Shown here piece by piece: positions 1 through 6,227 of a stretch of DNA of 14,467 nucleotides; the stretch's first letter is position 1; every line of letters starts with the position of its first letter. The stretch covers positions 1 to 14,467 of the forward strand of contig NZ_CAMYEZ010000045.1 of the NCBI RefSeq assembly GCF_947254915.1. Reading direction: 5' to 3'. The notes beneath the pieces were generated by a model that made no database searches, was not told where the DNA came from, and was given only the letters and a program-made list of their open reading frames with translations. The translations under genes and the position numbers were made by a program. The DNA comes from an uncultured Porphyromonas sp. GTDB lineage: Bacteria; Bacteroidota; Bacteroidia; Bacteroidales; Porphyromonadaceae.

Positions 1-57
1 ACTTATGACTTGCTTCACAAAAGAGTAGTTGGCTACGTGATTCAAACGTCTATCCGA

Positions 58-65
58 CAAAGATA
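58..65 (-). promoter_or_regulatory. Possible divergent -7 box (minus strand)
   Basis: Read on the minus strand this is TATCTTTG, a match to the Bacteroidota -7 consensus TAnnTTTG. It lies back-to-back with the plus-strand box at 69-76, three bases away, and would drive a gene to the left of the window. No TTTG is found at the expected 19-21 base distance, and no minus-strand start codon lies in bases 1-57, so the target gene is not visible. Confidence 0.3.
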
Positions 66-68
66 TTG

Positions 69-76
69 TATATTTG
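69..76 (+). promoter_or_regulatory. -7 promoter box for upp
   Basis: TATATTTG matches the Bacteroidota -7 consensus TAnnTTTG exactly. Transcription would begin near base 80-85, about 25-30 bases before the ATG at 110. I see no good TTTG -33 element at 19-21 bases upstream. The box includes the TTG at 74 that could be taken as an upstream start codon, so that TTG is probably not translated. Confidence 0.55.
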
Positions 77-109
77 CCTAATTTAAGCACCAAAACAATA
101 GTAAAGCTC

Positions 110-769
110 ATGCAGGTATACAATCTATCCGAGAGACCTTCACTCCTAACCCACTTCATCTCTGAGATACGAGACCGAGAGATCCAGAGAGATCCCCTAC
201 GCTTTAGAGCAAACATAGAGCGCATCGGTCATATCATGGCTTACGAACTGAGCAAGCAGCTCCACTATCAGACCCGTCCCGTAGAGACCCCGCTCGGCAC
301 AGCCCCCACGGCAGTTCTAGACGAGCAGTTGGTCGTGGCAACGATCCTACGCGCTGGTCTGCCCCTTCATCACGGCTTCCTAGACTTCTTTGATCGAGCC
401 GAAAACGCTTTCATCTCCGCCTATCGCAAAGTCAAGGATGACGAAGACTTTGACATACATGTCGAGTATGTCGCAGCGCCAGACCTGACCGATAAAGAGC
501 TGCTCCTCGTTGACCCCATGCTCGCCACGGGAGGCTCTATGCACCTCTCCTGGCAGGCGCTCCTCAAGAGCTGTGGCACACCGCGACACACCCATATGGT
601 CGCCATCGTGGCTAGCCAACAGGCTATTGACTTCCTCCAGTCTCAGTTTGACGACAAGGCTCCCGTCACGCTATGGGTCGGTGTCATCGACCCAGCGCTC
701 AACGAGCACGCCTACATCGTCCCCGGTCTAGGCGATGCGGGCGATCTAGCCTTCGGTGGTAAGCTCTAA
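110..769 (+). CDS. upp: Uracil phosphoribosyltransferase
   Basis: Converts uracil and PRPP to UMP and diphosphate, a cytoplasmic pyrimidine salvage step. The family's PRPP-binding loop DPMLATGGS is present at about residues 135-143 counted from the ATG at 110. The C-terminal uracil-binding segment IVPGLGDAGD followed by FGG is also intact. The frame is open from a TTG at 74, which would give 231 residues. I choose the ATG at 110 (219 residues) because the product then begins MQVYNLSERPSLL, close to the usual N-terminus, and because the TTG lies inside a -7 promoter box. The U32 gene follows after 12 bases in the same frame and is probably cotranscribed. The function is secure; the exact start is an inference. 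Confidence 0.93.
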   Translation: MQVYNLSERPSLLTHFISEIRDREIQRDPLRFRANIERIGHIMAYELSKQLHYQTRPVETPLGTAPTAVLDEQLVVATILRAGLPLHHGFLDFFDRAENAFISAYRKVKDDEDFDIHVEYVAAPDLTDKELLLVDPMLATGGSMHLSWQALLKSCGTPRHTHMVAIVASQQAIDFLQSQFDDKAPVTLWVGVIDPALNEHAYIVPGLGDAGDLAFGGKL

Positions 770-781
770 GGCATCGCTTCA

Positions 782-2707
782 TTGTCCACACTACGTGACA
801 TAGAGCTATTGGCTCCTGCCTCCTCACTAGAGGGTGGTCTGGTGGCGCTCTCTGCGGGTGCCGATGCGGTCTATGTGGGCGCTCCTCAGTATGGTGCTCG
901 TAGTGCTGTCGGGGTCTCGCTGGAGGATATACGGCAACTCTGCGCAGCGGCTCACGCCTATGCCGCACGGGTCTATGTTGCCCTCAATACGATTCTCACA
1001 GATAGCCAGTTAGCTCACGCTGTGGAGCTGGCGCATCAGCTTTACGAAGCGGGTGCCGATGCACTCATCATACAGGATCTCGGTCTGCTCACGCAGGACC
1101 TCCCGCCCATCCCACTACATGCGAGCACGCAGTGCCACAACCATTCGCTAGAGCAGTTGCAGATGCTCTCGGATCTCGGCTTTGAGCAGGCTGTCCTGCC
1201 ACGCGAGTGGAGCTGTCAGGACATTGCAGCAGTGCGAGACAAGACTCCGTTGCGACTAGAGGCATTCGTCCATGGGGCGCTCTGCGTCTCCTATAGCGGT
1301 CGCTGCTTCATCTCCGAGGCGCTCTCACAGCGCAGCGCCAACAGAGGGCAATGCGCTCAGTACTGCCGCATGACTTACGATCTCGTTGATGCCCAGGGGC
1401 AAAAGCTCCGCCAGAGCGAGCACCTCCTCTCTCTGAGAGACCTCAATCGCACCGAAATCATCGAGGAGATGATCGATGCGGGTGTCAGCTCCTTCAAGGT
1501 GGAGGGACGACTCAAGGCACTCCCTTACGTGCGCAACGTCATCGCCCACTATCGTAAGGTGCTAGACGAAATCTTGACCCGACGTAGTGACCAGTTGCGT
1601 CGTCCCTCCTGGGGCACGACGGAGTACACTTTTACGCCGTTGCCTGAGGCGACCTTTGCCCGCCCCTTTACCACCTACAATACGCTCCTCGGGGCGCCAA
1701 TCCCTACCGACAGCATCACACCGTATAGTAGCAAAAGCCTCGGCCAGCCGATCGGCACAGTGACCCGGAGCCGAGGCAAAGAGCTCGAGATAGCGCTCCT
1801 GAGCGACGACATTGAGCTAGCTAATGGTGATGGAGTGGTCGCCTACACGATCGATAAGAAGCTCGTCGGAGCGCAGATCAATCAGGTACTGCCCGCTAAG
1901 CGAGCTAGGAGCTATCGCCTGAGACTATCTCAGGCGCTCGAACTACCGCAGGGGGCGATGCTTTGGCGCAATCTCAACCACCTCCTAGAGGCTCAGCTCC
2001 TACGCCCCGACGCCTCTACCCGTACCATGCCCGTGACGCTACATCTAGAGGCGACCCACGATCAACTCATCCTAGAGATGCAACTCTCCGAGGCACCCGA
2101 AATGTCGGTCACACGTAGCCGTGCGGTCACGCTAGAGCCAGCACAGCGAGATAATACGGAGCATATAGAGCGCACCCTGCGCAAGCTTGGCGACACGCCA
2201 TACCGAGCTAAACGAGTGACCATGAGCCTTGACGGACTTTTCGTCCCGCCTTCGCTCGTTGCAGAGCTGCGACGAGAGCTCTCGGAGGAGCTACAGCATC
2301 AATGCCTAGCGAAAGCTTTGCAGCGCAGAGATGCCATCGGCAAACCCCTACAGCAGAAGCGCATAGACCGACTTCACACGTCAGACCCTACGGCGCGTCA
2401 GCGGTATGGTCTGCCCGACACGCTGGACTTTACCTACAACGTGGCGAATGAATCGGCATGTGAGCTTTACCGTCAGCTAGGCGTCTCAGGACCTATCGCC
2501 CCCGCCCTAGAGGTGGAGCGCCCCGAGGGGGCTATCCCAGTGATGTTTACCCGTCACTGCCTGCTGCATCAGCTCGGTTACTGCACACGTACGGGTCGCA
2601 AGCCACCCTTTGCGCTGCCACTCTATCTAGTCCGTGGGCGAGACCGTCTGCGCATCGCCCACGACTGTCGCCACTGCATGATGACCCTTTGGCTAGATCC
2701 CTCATAG
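782..2707 (+). CDS. U32 family protein, RlhA/YdcP-like (annotated as peptidase or collagenase-like)
   Basis: A 641-residue member of the U32 'peptidase' family. The N-terminus (IELLAPA, then a TIM-barrel-like region) is typical. The U32 signature is at residues 160-175 (EAF, GALC, GRC), with four cysteines at 168, 175, 191 and 195. A second cysteine set lies near the C-terminus at 593, 601, 629 and 632. E. coli RlhA, of similar length, hydroxylates a 23S rRNA cytidine, and the related TrhP modifies tRNA uridine. Porphyromonas PrtC of this family was described as a collagenase. RNA hydroxylation is therefore likelier than proteolysis, but this is inference from family and length. The start is TTG: the only codons between the in-frame upp stop and residue 1 are GGC, ATC, GCT and TCA, and the first internal Met is residue 128. 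Probably in an operon with upp. Confidence 0.85.
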   Translation: MSTLRDIELLAPASSLEGGLVALSAGADAVYVGAPQYGARSAVGVSLEDIRQLCAAAHAYAARVYVALNTILTDSQLAHAVELAHQLYEAGADALIIQDLGLLTQDLPPIPLHASTQCHNHSLEQLQMLSDLGFEQAVLPREWSCQDIAAVRDKTPLRLEAFVHGALCVSYSGRCFISEALSQRSANRGQCAQYCRMTYDLVDAQGQKLRQSEHLLSLRDLNRTEIIEEMIDAGVSSFKVEGRLKALPYVRNVIAHYRKVLDEILTRRSDQLRRPSWGTTEYTFTPLPEATFARPFTTYNTLLGAPIPTDSITPYSSKSLGQPIGTVTRSRGKELEIALLSDDIELANGDGVVAYTIDKKLVGAQINQVLPAKRARSYRLRLSQALELPQGAMLWRNLNHLLEAQLLRPDASTRTMPVTLHLEATHDQLILEMQLSEAPEMSVTRSRAVTLEPAQRDNTEHIERTLRKLGDTPYRAKRVTMSLDGLFVPPSLVAELRRELSEELQHQCLAKALQRRDAIGKPLQQKRIDRLHTSDPTARQRYGLPDTLDFTYNVANESACELYRQLGVSGPIAPALEVERPEGAIPVMFTRHCLLHQLGYCTRTGRKPPFALPLYLVRGRDRLRIAHDCRHCMMTLWLDPS

Positions 2708-2806
2708 CAGCGGAATGTGCGCCTCATCAAGAAGCGCCAATATCTGACATCTTCGTAGGAATTACCTAATCCTCACGGAGATCTTTTTAGTTAATATGAG
2801 GATACG

Positions 2807-2840
2807 AAAGGAGACTGCTACAGTTGTAACAGTCTCCTTT
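2807..2840. terminator. Hairpin terminator between convergent genes
   Basis: A perfect 11-base stem (2807-2817 AAAGGAGACTG pairing with 2830-2840) encloses 12 bases, within which 2819-2821 can pair with 2826-2828 to lengthen the helix. It lies 100 bases after the U32 stop and 37 bases beyond the end of the minus-strand LRR gene. The T-rich 3' side (CTTTGTCGTTTT) suits the plus strand, and the A-rich 5' side gives a weaker U tract on the minus strand. It probably terminates both genes. Confidence 0.75.
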
Positions 2841-2876
2841 GTCGTTTTGAAATGGTCATTAGACCAATCTTGTGTA

Positions 2877-5009
2877 CTATAGAACGTACTTCACCGTGCG
2901 ATGTACGTTGTCAACAGTCACAACGATGAGGTAGGAGCCAGGTACTACACCCTCGATAGATAGCGTGTCGCTCTCGGTGCGAGCTATGCATACTCCCTCC
3001 ATAGTGTAGAGTGCTACTCCCTGAGCACCCTCTATGTGGAGTGTGGTAGCATCTCTTGTGATTTGGAGTGCAGGCTTAGTTACCTCAGAGATAGATGTAC
3101 CATTCTTGATGGTCGTCTTACCTGTTGTGAGCGTCAGTTTAGGAGCGATGATGTTGGTGATCTCGCAGTGGTATACACCGTCCTTGTTAGTACTATAGGT
3201 CGGCTTAGTCTCACCAGGGATTGCCTTACCATCCTTGTACCACTGGTACTTGTTGGGGACAAATGAATCTCCCTCTGACTGCCAGTTGTCAGGCTCTTCG
3301 AGCGTAGCCTCTAGTGTCACGCTCTTACCATCGGCTAGCTCTAAGGTCTTATCCTCTGTAGTCGGTTTCTGTGGAGCATAGACCAAAGTCTTTTCACCAT
3401 CGGAGCCACTTTGTAGAGATCCCTGGAAGTTGCTAAAGTCTTTGAAGACAAACTTATTACCATGGACGATAGCACTCTCTCCATTGAAGCCTAGTAGTAC
3501 ACCGTAGACGGACTCGCTAGGCTTCGGGAGGATTGGACCTGAGAAGTTGTTGTTTGAGATGTCTACACGACTTAGGACACGCTCGGGATTGGTAAAGAGG
3601 GTACCGATACCTCCAGAGAAATTGTTGTCATTGAGTTCGATCTGTACGAGGCGAGGGAAGTTTTCGTAAGTAAAGTATCCCGTTGGATTGCCCGACATCT
3701 TATTATGGGAGACCCATAGACGCACTAGGTTGGCGCAGCTGGTAATCTCCTTAGGAAGTTCGCCCGTTAGTTCATTGTATGAGAAGTCTAGGTTTTTGAG
3801 TTTGACAAAACCCTCTTTACTATCCTTGCTGGTAGGGAATAGTTTAGCAGGAATCTCGCCTGTGAGCTTACACTTAGCCATTCTAAGATCTACCAACTTG
3901 GGGAATTCAGAGAGCCATACAGGGATCTCTCCTCCTAGAGGGTTGCCTGTCAATTGAAGGAGAGTCAGTTCCTTTAGGTTGGTCAGACTCTTGGGTAGCG
4001 GAGCCTTAAACTGGCACTCACCAAAAGCGAGTAGAGTCATTTTCGTCAACTTGCCGATGCTCTCAGGAATCAGACCACTCATCTTACTCTTAGTGAGGAG
4101 GAGGTTCTGTAAGTTGACTAGATTACCAATATTTGATGGTATCTGACCTTCTACAGAGGTCACTTGGACAGTGATGACCATAAGGTCTGTCAGTTGAGCC
4201 AATGAGGCTGGGAATGTACCTCCGAGCTGAGGATTCTGCTCTACAACAAAGTACTTGAGTTTCTTACAAGCACTCCAGTCCTGAGGCAGCTTGCCTGAGA
4301 GGTTATTCATATGTAGATAGAGATACTCTAGGTCTGCACACTTGGTCAGGGGCTCAGGGATAGCTCCCGTTAGTTTGTTGTCTTGTAGGCAGAGGGTCTT
4401 AATCTTAGGTAGGTTCATATCGCTAGGTAGCGAGCCCGTTAGGGCGTTGCTGTCCATAAAGAGGGTCTCCAAGGCTGGCATATTTACTCTCTTGGGGAAC
4501 TCCTGCGTTAGCGTGCGAGTGCCACCTACATTCTGCAGACTAGCAGCAAGCTCTCGTAGCTTAGGCATTGTAAAGAGCTCGTCTGGGAGCTTTGAAATGT
4601 GGTTGGACTGGCACCAAAACACCTCTAGTTCCGTCAGATTCGCAATAGAGACTGGTAGCTCGCCCTTAGCTTTGCGACGATCTATCTTCAGCTCCACGAC
4701 GTGACCATCCCGGATCTTGACTCCTTTCCAAGTAGCGGGATCAGTGGTTATATCCCAGCGATTCCAAGAGGGAGACCAGTTAGCTCCATCCAGCTTGTTG
4801 TAGATGTCAATGAGAGCTTGCTTCTCATCGGCGGGGATGGATGACTCTCCAGTGGTCGTGGTCTCATCTGCTCTGAGCTCTTGTAGCTTTGGCTGAGGAA
4901 GTGATAGCTTGACCAGCTCCACATTCTGAGCAGTCAGCCCTAGTGAGCAGAGTGCTATAGCACAGCTAACTATACAAGCTCTGCGTAATTGAGTAATTGT
5001 TTGAACCAT
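2877..5009 (-). CDS. Exported leucine-rich-repeat protein with Ig-like domain and type IX secretion C-terminal domain
   Basis: A 710-residue secreted or surface protein. Residues 1-28 form a signal peptide (basic start, hydrophobic core, LTA-Q cleavage site). Residues 58-110 resemble the cap that precedes plant-type LRRs, with conserved Trp residues (NW, W, TWKGV). Residues 110-530 hold many repeats of the LxxLxLxxNxLxGxIP kind, seen for example as LTGAIPE and LSGKLPQ. Residues 542-640 look like an Ig-like or PKD-like domain (YQWYKDGKAIPG, GVYHCEI). Residues 650-710 match a type A sorting domain of type IX secretion (LYTMEG, GVVPGSY, final KYVL). By family knowledge it should cross the outer membrane and be anchored or released, acting in adhesion or protein binding; the ligand is unknown. 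Two spot-counted 60-base lines gave 37% and 52% G+C, against 60% for a line in hemG. It is monocistronic by layout. Confidence 0.88.
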   Translation of the reverse strand: MVQTITQLRRACIVSCAIALCSLGLTAQNVELVKLSLPQPKLQELRADETTTTGESSIPADEKQALIDIYNKLDGANWSPSWNRWDITTDPATWKGVKIRDGHVVELKIDRRKAKGELPVSIANLTELEVFWCQSNHISKLPDELFTMPKLRELAASLQNVGGTRTLTQEFPKRVNMPALETLFMDSNALTGSLPSDMNLPKIKTLCLQDNKLTGAIPEPLTKCADLEYLYLHMNNLSGKLPQDWSACKKLKYFVVEQNPQLGGTFPASLAQLTDLMVITVQVTSVEGQIPSNIGNLVNLQNLLLTKSKMSGLIPESIGKLTKMTLLAFGECQFKAPLPKSLTNLKELTLLQLTGNPLGGEIPVWLSEFPKLVDLRMAKCKLTGEIPAKLFPTSKDSKEGFVKLKNLDFSYNELTGELPKEITSCANLVRLWVSHNKMSGNPTGYFTYENFPRLVQIELNDNNFSGGIGTLFTNPERVLSRVDISNNNFSGPILPKPSESVYGVLLGFNGESAIVHGNKFVFKDFSNFQGSLQSGSDGEKTLVYAPQKPTTEDKTLELADGKSVTLEATLEEPDNWQSEGDSFVPNKYQWYKDGKAIPGETKPTYSTNKDGVYHCEITNIIAPKLTLTTGKTTIKNGTSISEVTKPALQITRDATTLHIEGAQGVALYTMEGVCIARTESDTLSIEGVVPGSYLIVVTVDNVHRTVKYVL

Positions 5010-5074
5010 AGATATTTGTGTTTATTTAGTGAATGTCTTAATGTGGTGAAGGATACTCTCATATCCTCCACAAG

Positions 5075-5105
5075 CAAAGATATAAAAAAAAACAGTATTA
5101 GCAAA
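5075..5105 (-). promoter_or_regulatory. Promoter of the LRR surface-protein gene
   Basis: On the minus strand a TTTG (-33, bases 5102-5105) and TATCTTTG (-7, bases 5075-5082) are separated by exactly 19 bases. This matches the Bacteroidota primary sigma-factor consensus. Transcription should start near 5068, leaving a leader of about 60 bases before the ATG at 5009. This is one of the two best promoters in the window. Confidence 0.8.
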
Positions 5106-5218
5106 CTTTTATGACGGCATTAAGTCCGCAAGTCTCACAAGTAACGATTATAGCAACGCTCGTTTAACCGCTAACTTCTCATACCTAGACTCTCGCCTTG
5201 GGAGGAATTTTCAAATAG

Positions 5219-5348
5219 CTCGGTGGAAAACGAAAATCCTTCACGCAGGGGCGAAATGAAACTTCGGAAGAATGAAATGAAAGTTCGGAAGAAGCAAATC
5301 AAAGTTCCGAAGAATTGTTCGTTTCCTCGGTGGAAAGTCCGAAATCCC
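5219..5348. repeat. Direct repeat pair flanking the 21-base array
   Basis: Bases 5219-5240 (starting CTCGGTGGAAAACG) and 5327-5348 (starting CTCGGTGGAAAGTC) are imperfect direct copies of about 22 bases. They lie on both sides of the tandem array at 5253-5315. The second copy runs into a cluster of competing inverted repeats: TCCTCGG at 5324-5330 and 5368-5374 can each pair with CCGAGGA at 5350-5356, and GAAATC at 5341-5346 can pair with GATTTC at 5357-5362. Confidence 0.6.
5253..5315. repeat. Three-unit 21-base tandem repeat
   Basis: Three contiguous imperfect units lie at 5253-5273, 5274-5294 and 5295-5315. Each follows the pattern gAAATgAAA-TTCgGAAGAA; the third unit differs at several positions. 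The 21-base period keeps a frame open on both strands, producing heptad-like peptides (EMKLRKN, EMKVRKK). I regard this as a by-product of the repeat and not a gene. Confidence 0.8.
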
Positions 5349-5387
5349 TCCGAGGAGATTTCCGATTTCCTCGGGGGACGTGTAACG

Positions 5388-5417
5388 GTTGTAGGGACGC
5401 ACGATCTGTGCGTCCGT
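5388..5417 (+). repeat. REP-like palindrome, copy 1 (forward)
   Basis: The arms GGACGCAC (5395-5402) and GTGCGTCC (5408-5415) form a perfect 8-base stem with a 5-base loop, GATCT. The conserved 5' tail is GTTGTAGG. An outer AACGG (5384-5388) can also pair with CCGTT (5420-5424). Copy 2 is an inverted near-identical match, with one difference over 30 bases. Confidence 0.8.
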
Positions 5418-5454
5418 CCCCGTTAAAACCACGGGTGCCGTAACTTTTGACACA

Positions 5455-5484
5455 ACGGACGCACCGATCGTGCGTCCCTACAAC
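5455..5484 (-). repeat. REP-like palindrome, copy 2 (reverse)
   Basis: The arms GGACGCAC (5457-5464) and GTGCGTCC (5470-5477) enclose the loop CGATC, followed by the CTACAAC tail that marks reverse orientation relative to copy 1. Copies 1 and 2 thus form a head-to-head pair resembling a bacterial interspersed mosaic element and could fold into one large hairpin. Confidence 0.8.
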
Positions 5485-5509
5485 GGGCTACACGTCTCAA
5501 CGTTCGACA

Positions 5510-5539
5510 ACGGACGCACGAGCCGTGCGTCCCTACATT
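5510..5539 (-). repeat. REP-like palindrome, copy 3 (reverse)
   Basis: The arms GGACGCAC (5512-5519) and GTGCGTCC (5525-5532) enclose the loop GAGCC, followed by CTACATT. The orientation matches copy 2, and copies 2 and 3 lie 55 bases apart. The stems are fully conserved while the loops vary, which points to selection or spread of the palindrome itself. Confidence 0.8.
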
Positions 5540-5570
5540 CACTACCCGTCTGCTCTAACCTCTAAATTCG

Positions 5571-5605
5571 TACCTTTGCGGTAGCACCTGCGAGGTCTAT
5601 CTTTG
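5571..5605 (+). promoter_or_regulatory. Stacked promoter boxes upstream of slyD
   Basis: TACCTTTG (5571-5578) and TATCTTTG (5598-5605) both match the -7 consensus. The TTTG ending the first box (5575-5578) lies exactly 19 bases before the second, so it can also act as that promoter's -33 element. The second box would start transcription near 5612, giving a leader of about 40 bases before the slyD ATG at 5652. Both boxes continue into similar sequence (GCGGTAGCACC and GCGGTGGTGCT), suggesting a 27-base duplication. Confidence 0.7.
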
Positions 5606-5651
5606 CGGTGGTGCTTAAACTGCATTTTATCACGAAATAATTATACCTAAT

Positions 5652-6218
5652 ATGAAGATTACAAAGGATAGCTACGTAACCTGCGAATACGAGCTCTACA
5701 CGGGCTCTGGCAAGGAAGAGATCGTTGAGAAAGCAACGCCCGAGGCGCCCCTAGCGCTGATCGTCGGGGCGGGATTCCTGCTGGAGGCTTTTGAGAAGCA
5801 ACTGATGGGTCTAGAGGCTGGCGACAAGTTTGACTTTACCCTCACGCCTGAGGAGGCGTATGGTGAGGTCTCTGACGCTTACGTCCTAGAGCTGGAGAAG
5901 GAGCTCTTCAAAAACGATAAGGGTGAGTTCCACTCGGACGTCGTCTACGAGGGCAATGCCGTCCCAATGCTGGACAACCAAGGCAATCAGCTGGTTGGTA
6001 TCGTTGAGAAGGTCGGTGATGACACGGTGACGATGAACTTTAACCACCCCTTGGCTGGTCAGACACTGCACTTCGTTGGGTCTGTCCTAGAGGCGCGTCC
6101 TGCTACTGAGGAGGATCGTCAGAGACTGACGGCACAGTTCTCCGGACATGCGGGCGGTTGCTGTGGAGACGACCATGACCACGAGGGGGGCTGCTCTTGC
6201 TGCAGTGGCTGCCACTAA
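5652..6218 (+). CDS. slyD: FKBP-type peptidyl-prolyl isomerase, SlyD-like, with metal-binding tail
   Basis: A 188-residue cytoplasmic prolyl isomerase and chaperone that speeds cis-trans proline isomerisation. FKBP-type features are at about residues 50-75 (GLEAGDKFDF, then EAYGE). The inserted chaperone (IF) domain follows at about 76-130, and the C-terminal FKBP strand contains NHPLAG at about 131-136. Residues 165-188 form a Cys/His-rich tail with six cysteines (170, 171, 181, 183, 184, 187) and four histidines (166, 175, 177, 188). In E. coli SlyD such a tail binds nickel and other metals and helps [NiFe]-hydrogenase maturation; no hydrogenase gene is visible here. aroC starts 9 bases after the stop, so the two are probably cotranscribed. 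Confidence 0.93.
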   Translation: MKITKDSYVTCEYELYTGSGKEEIVEKATPEAPLALIVGAGFLLEAFEKQLMGLEAGDKFDFTLTPEEAYGEVSDAYVLELEKELFKNDKGEFHSDVVYEGNAVPMLDNQGNQLVGIVEKVGDDTVTMNFNHPLAGQTLHFVGSVLEARPATEEDRQRLTAQFSGHAGGCCGDDHDHEGGCSCCSGCH

Positions 6219-6227
6219 GCCATCGCT

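Noticed and set aside
74..109. TTG start that would extend upp by 12 residues
   Set aside because: The TTG is part of the TATATTTG promoter box, and the extension is not expected in the family; the ATG at 110 fits better.
5223..5426. Plus-strand ORF of 67 codons over the repeat region
   Set aside because: It consists of the 21-base repeat units plus palindrome copy 1; the heptad-like peptide is a consequence of the period. No promoter or family resemblance.
5241..5453. Minus-strand ORF of 70 codons over the same region
   Set aside because: It mirrors the repeat on the other strand (NFHFILP-like units). Both strands being open in a repeat does not support coding.
5253..5539. CRISPR array
   Set aside because: The tandem units are contiguous without unique spacers, and the palindromes are too few, unevenly spaced and in both orientations. 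No cas gene is present.
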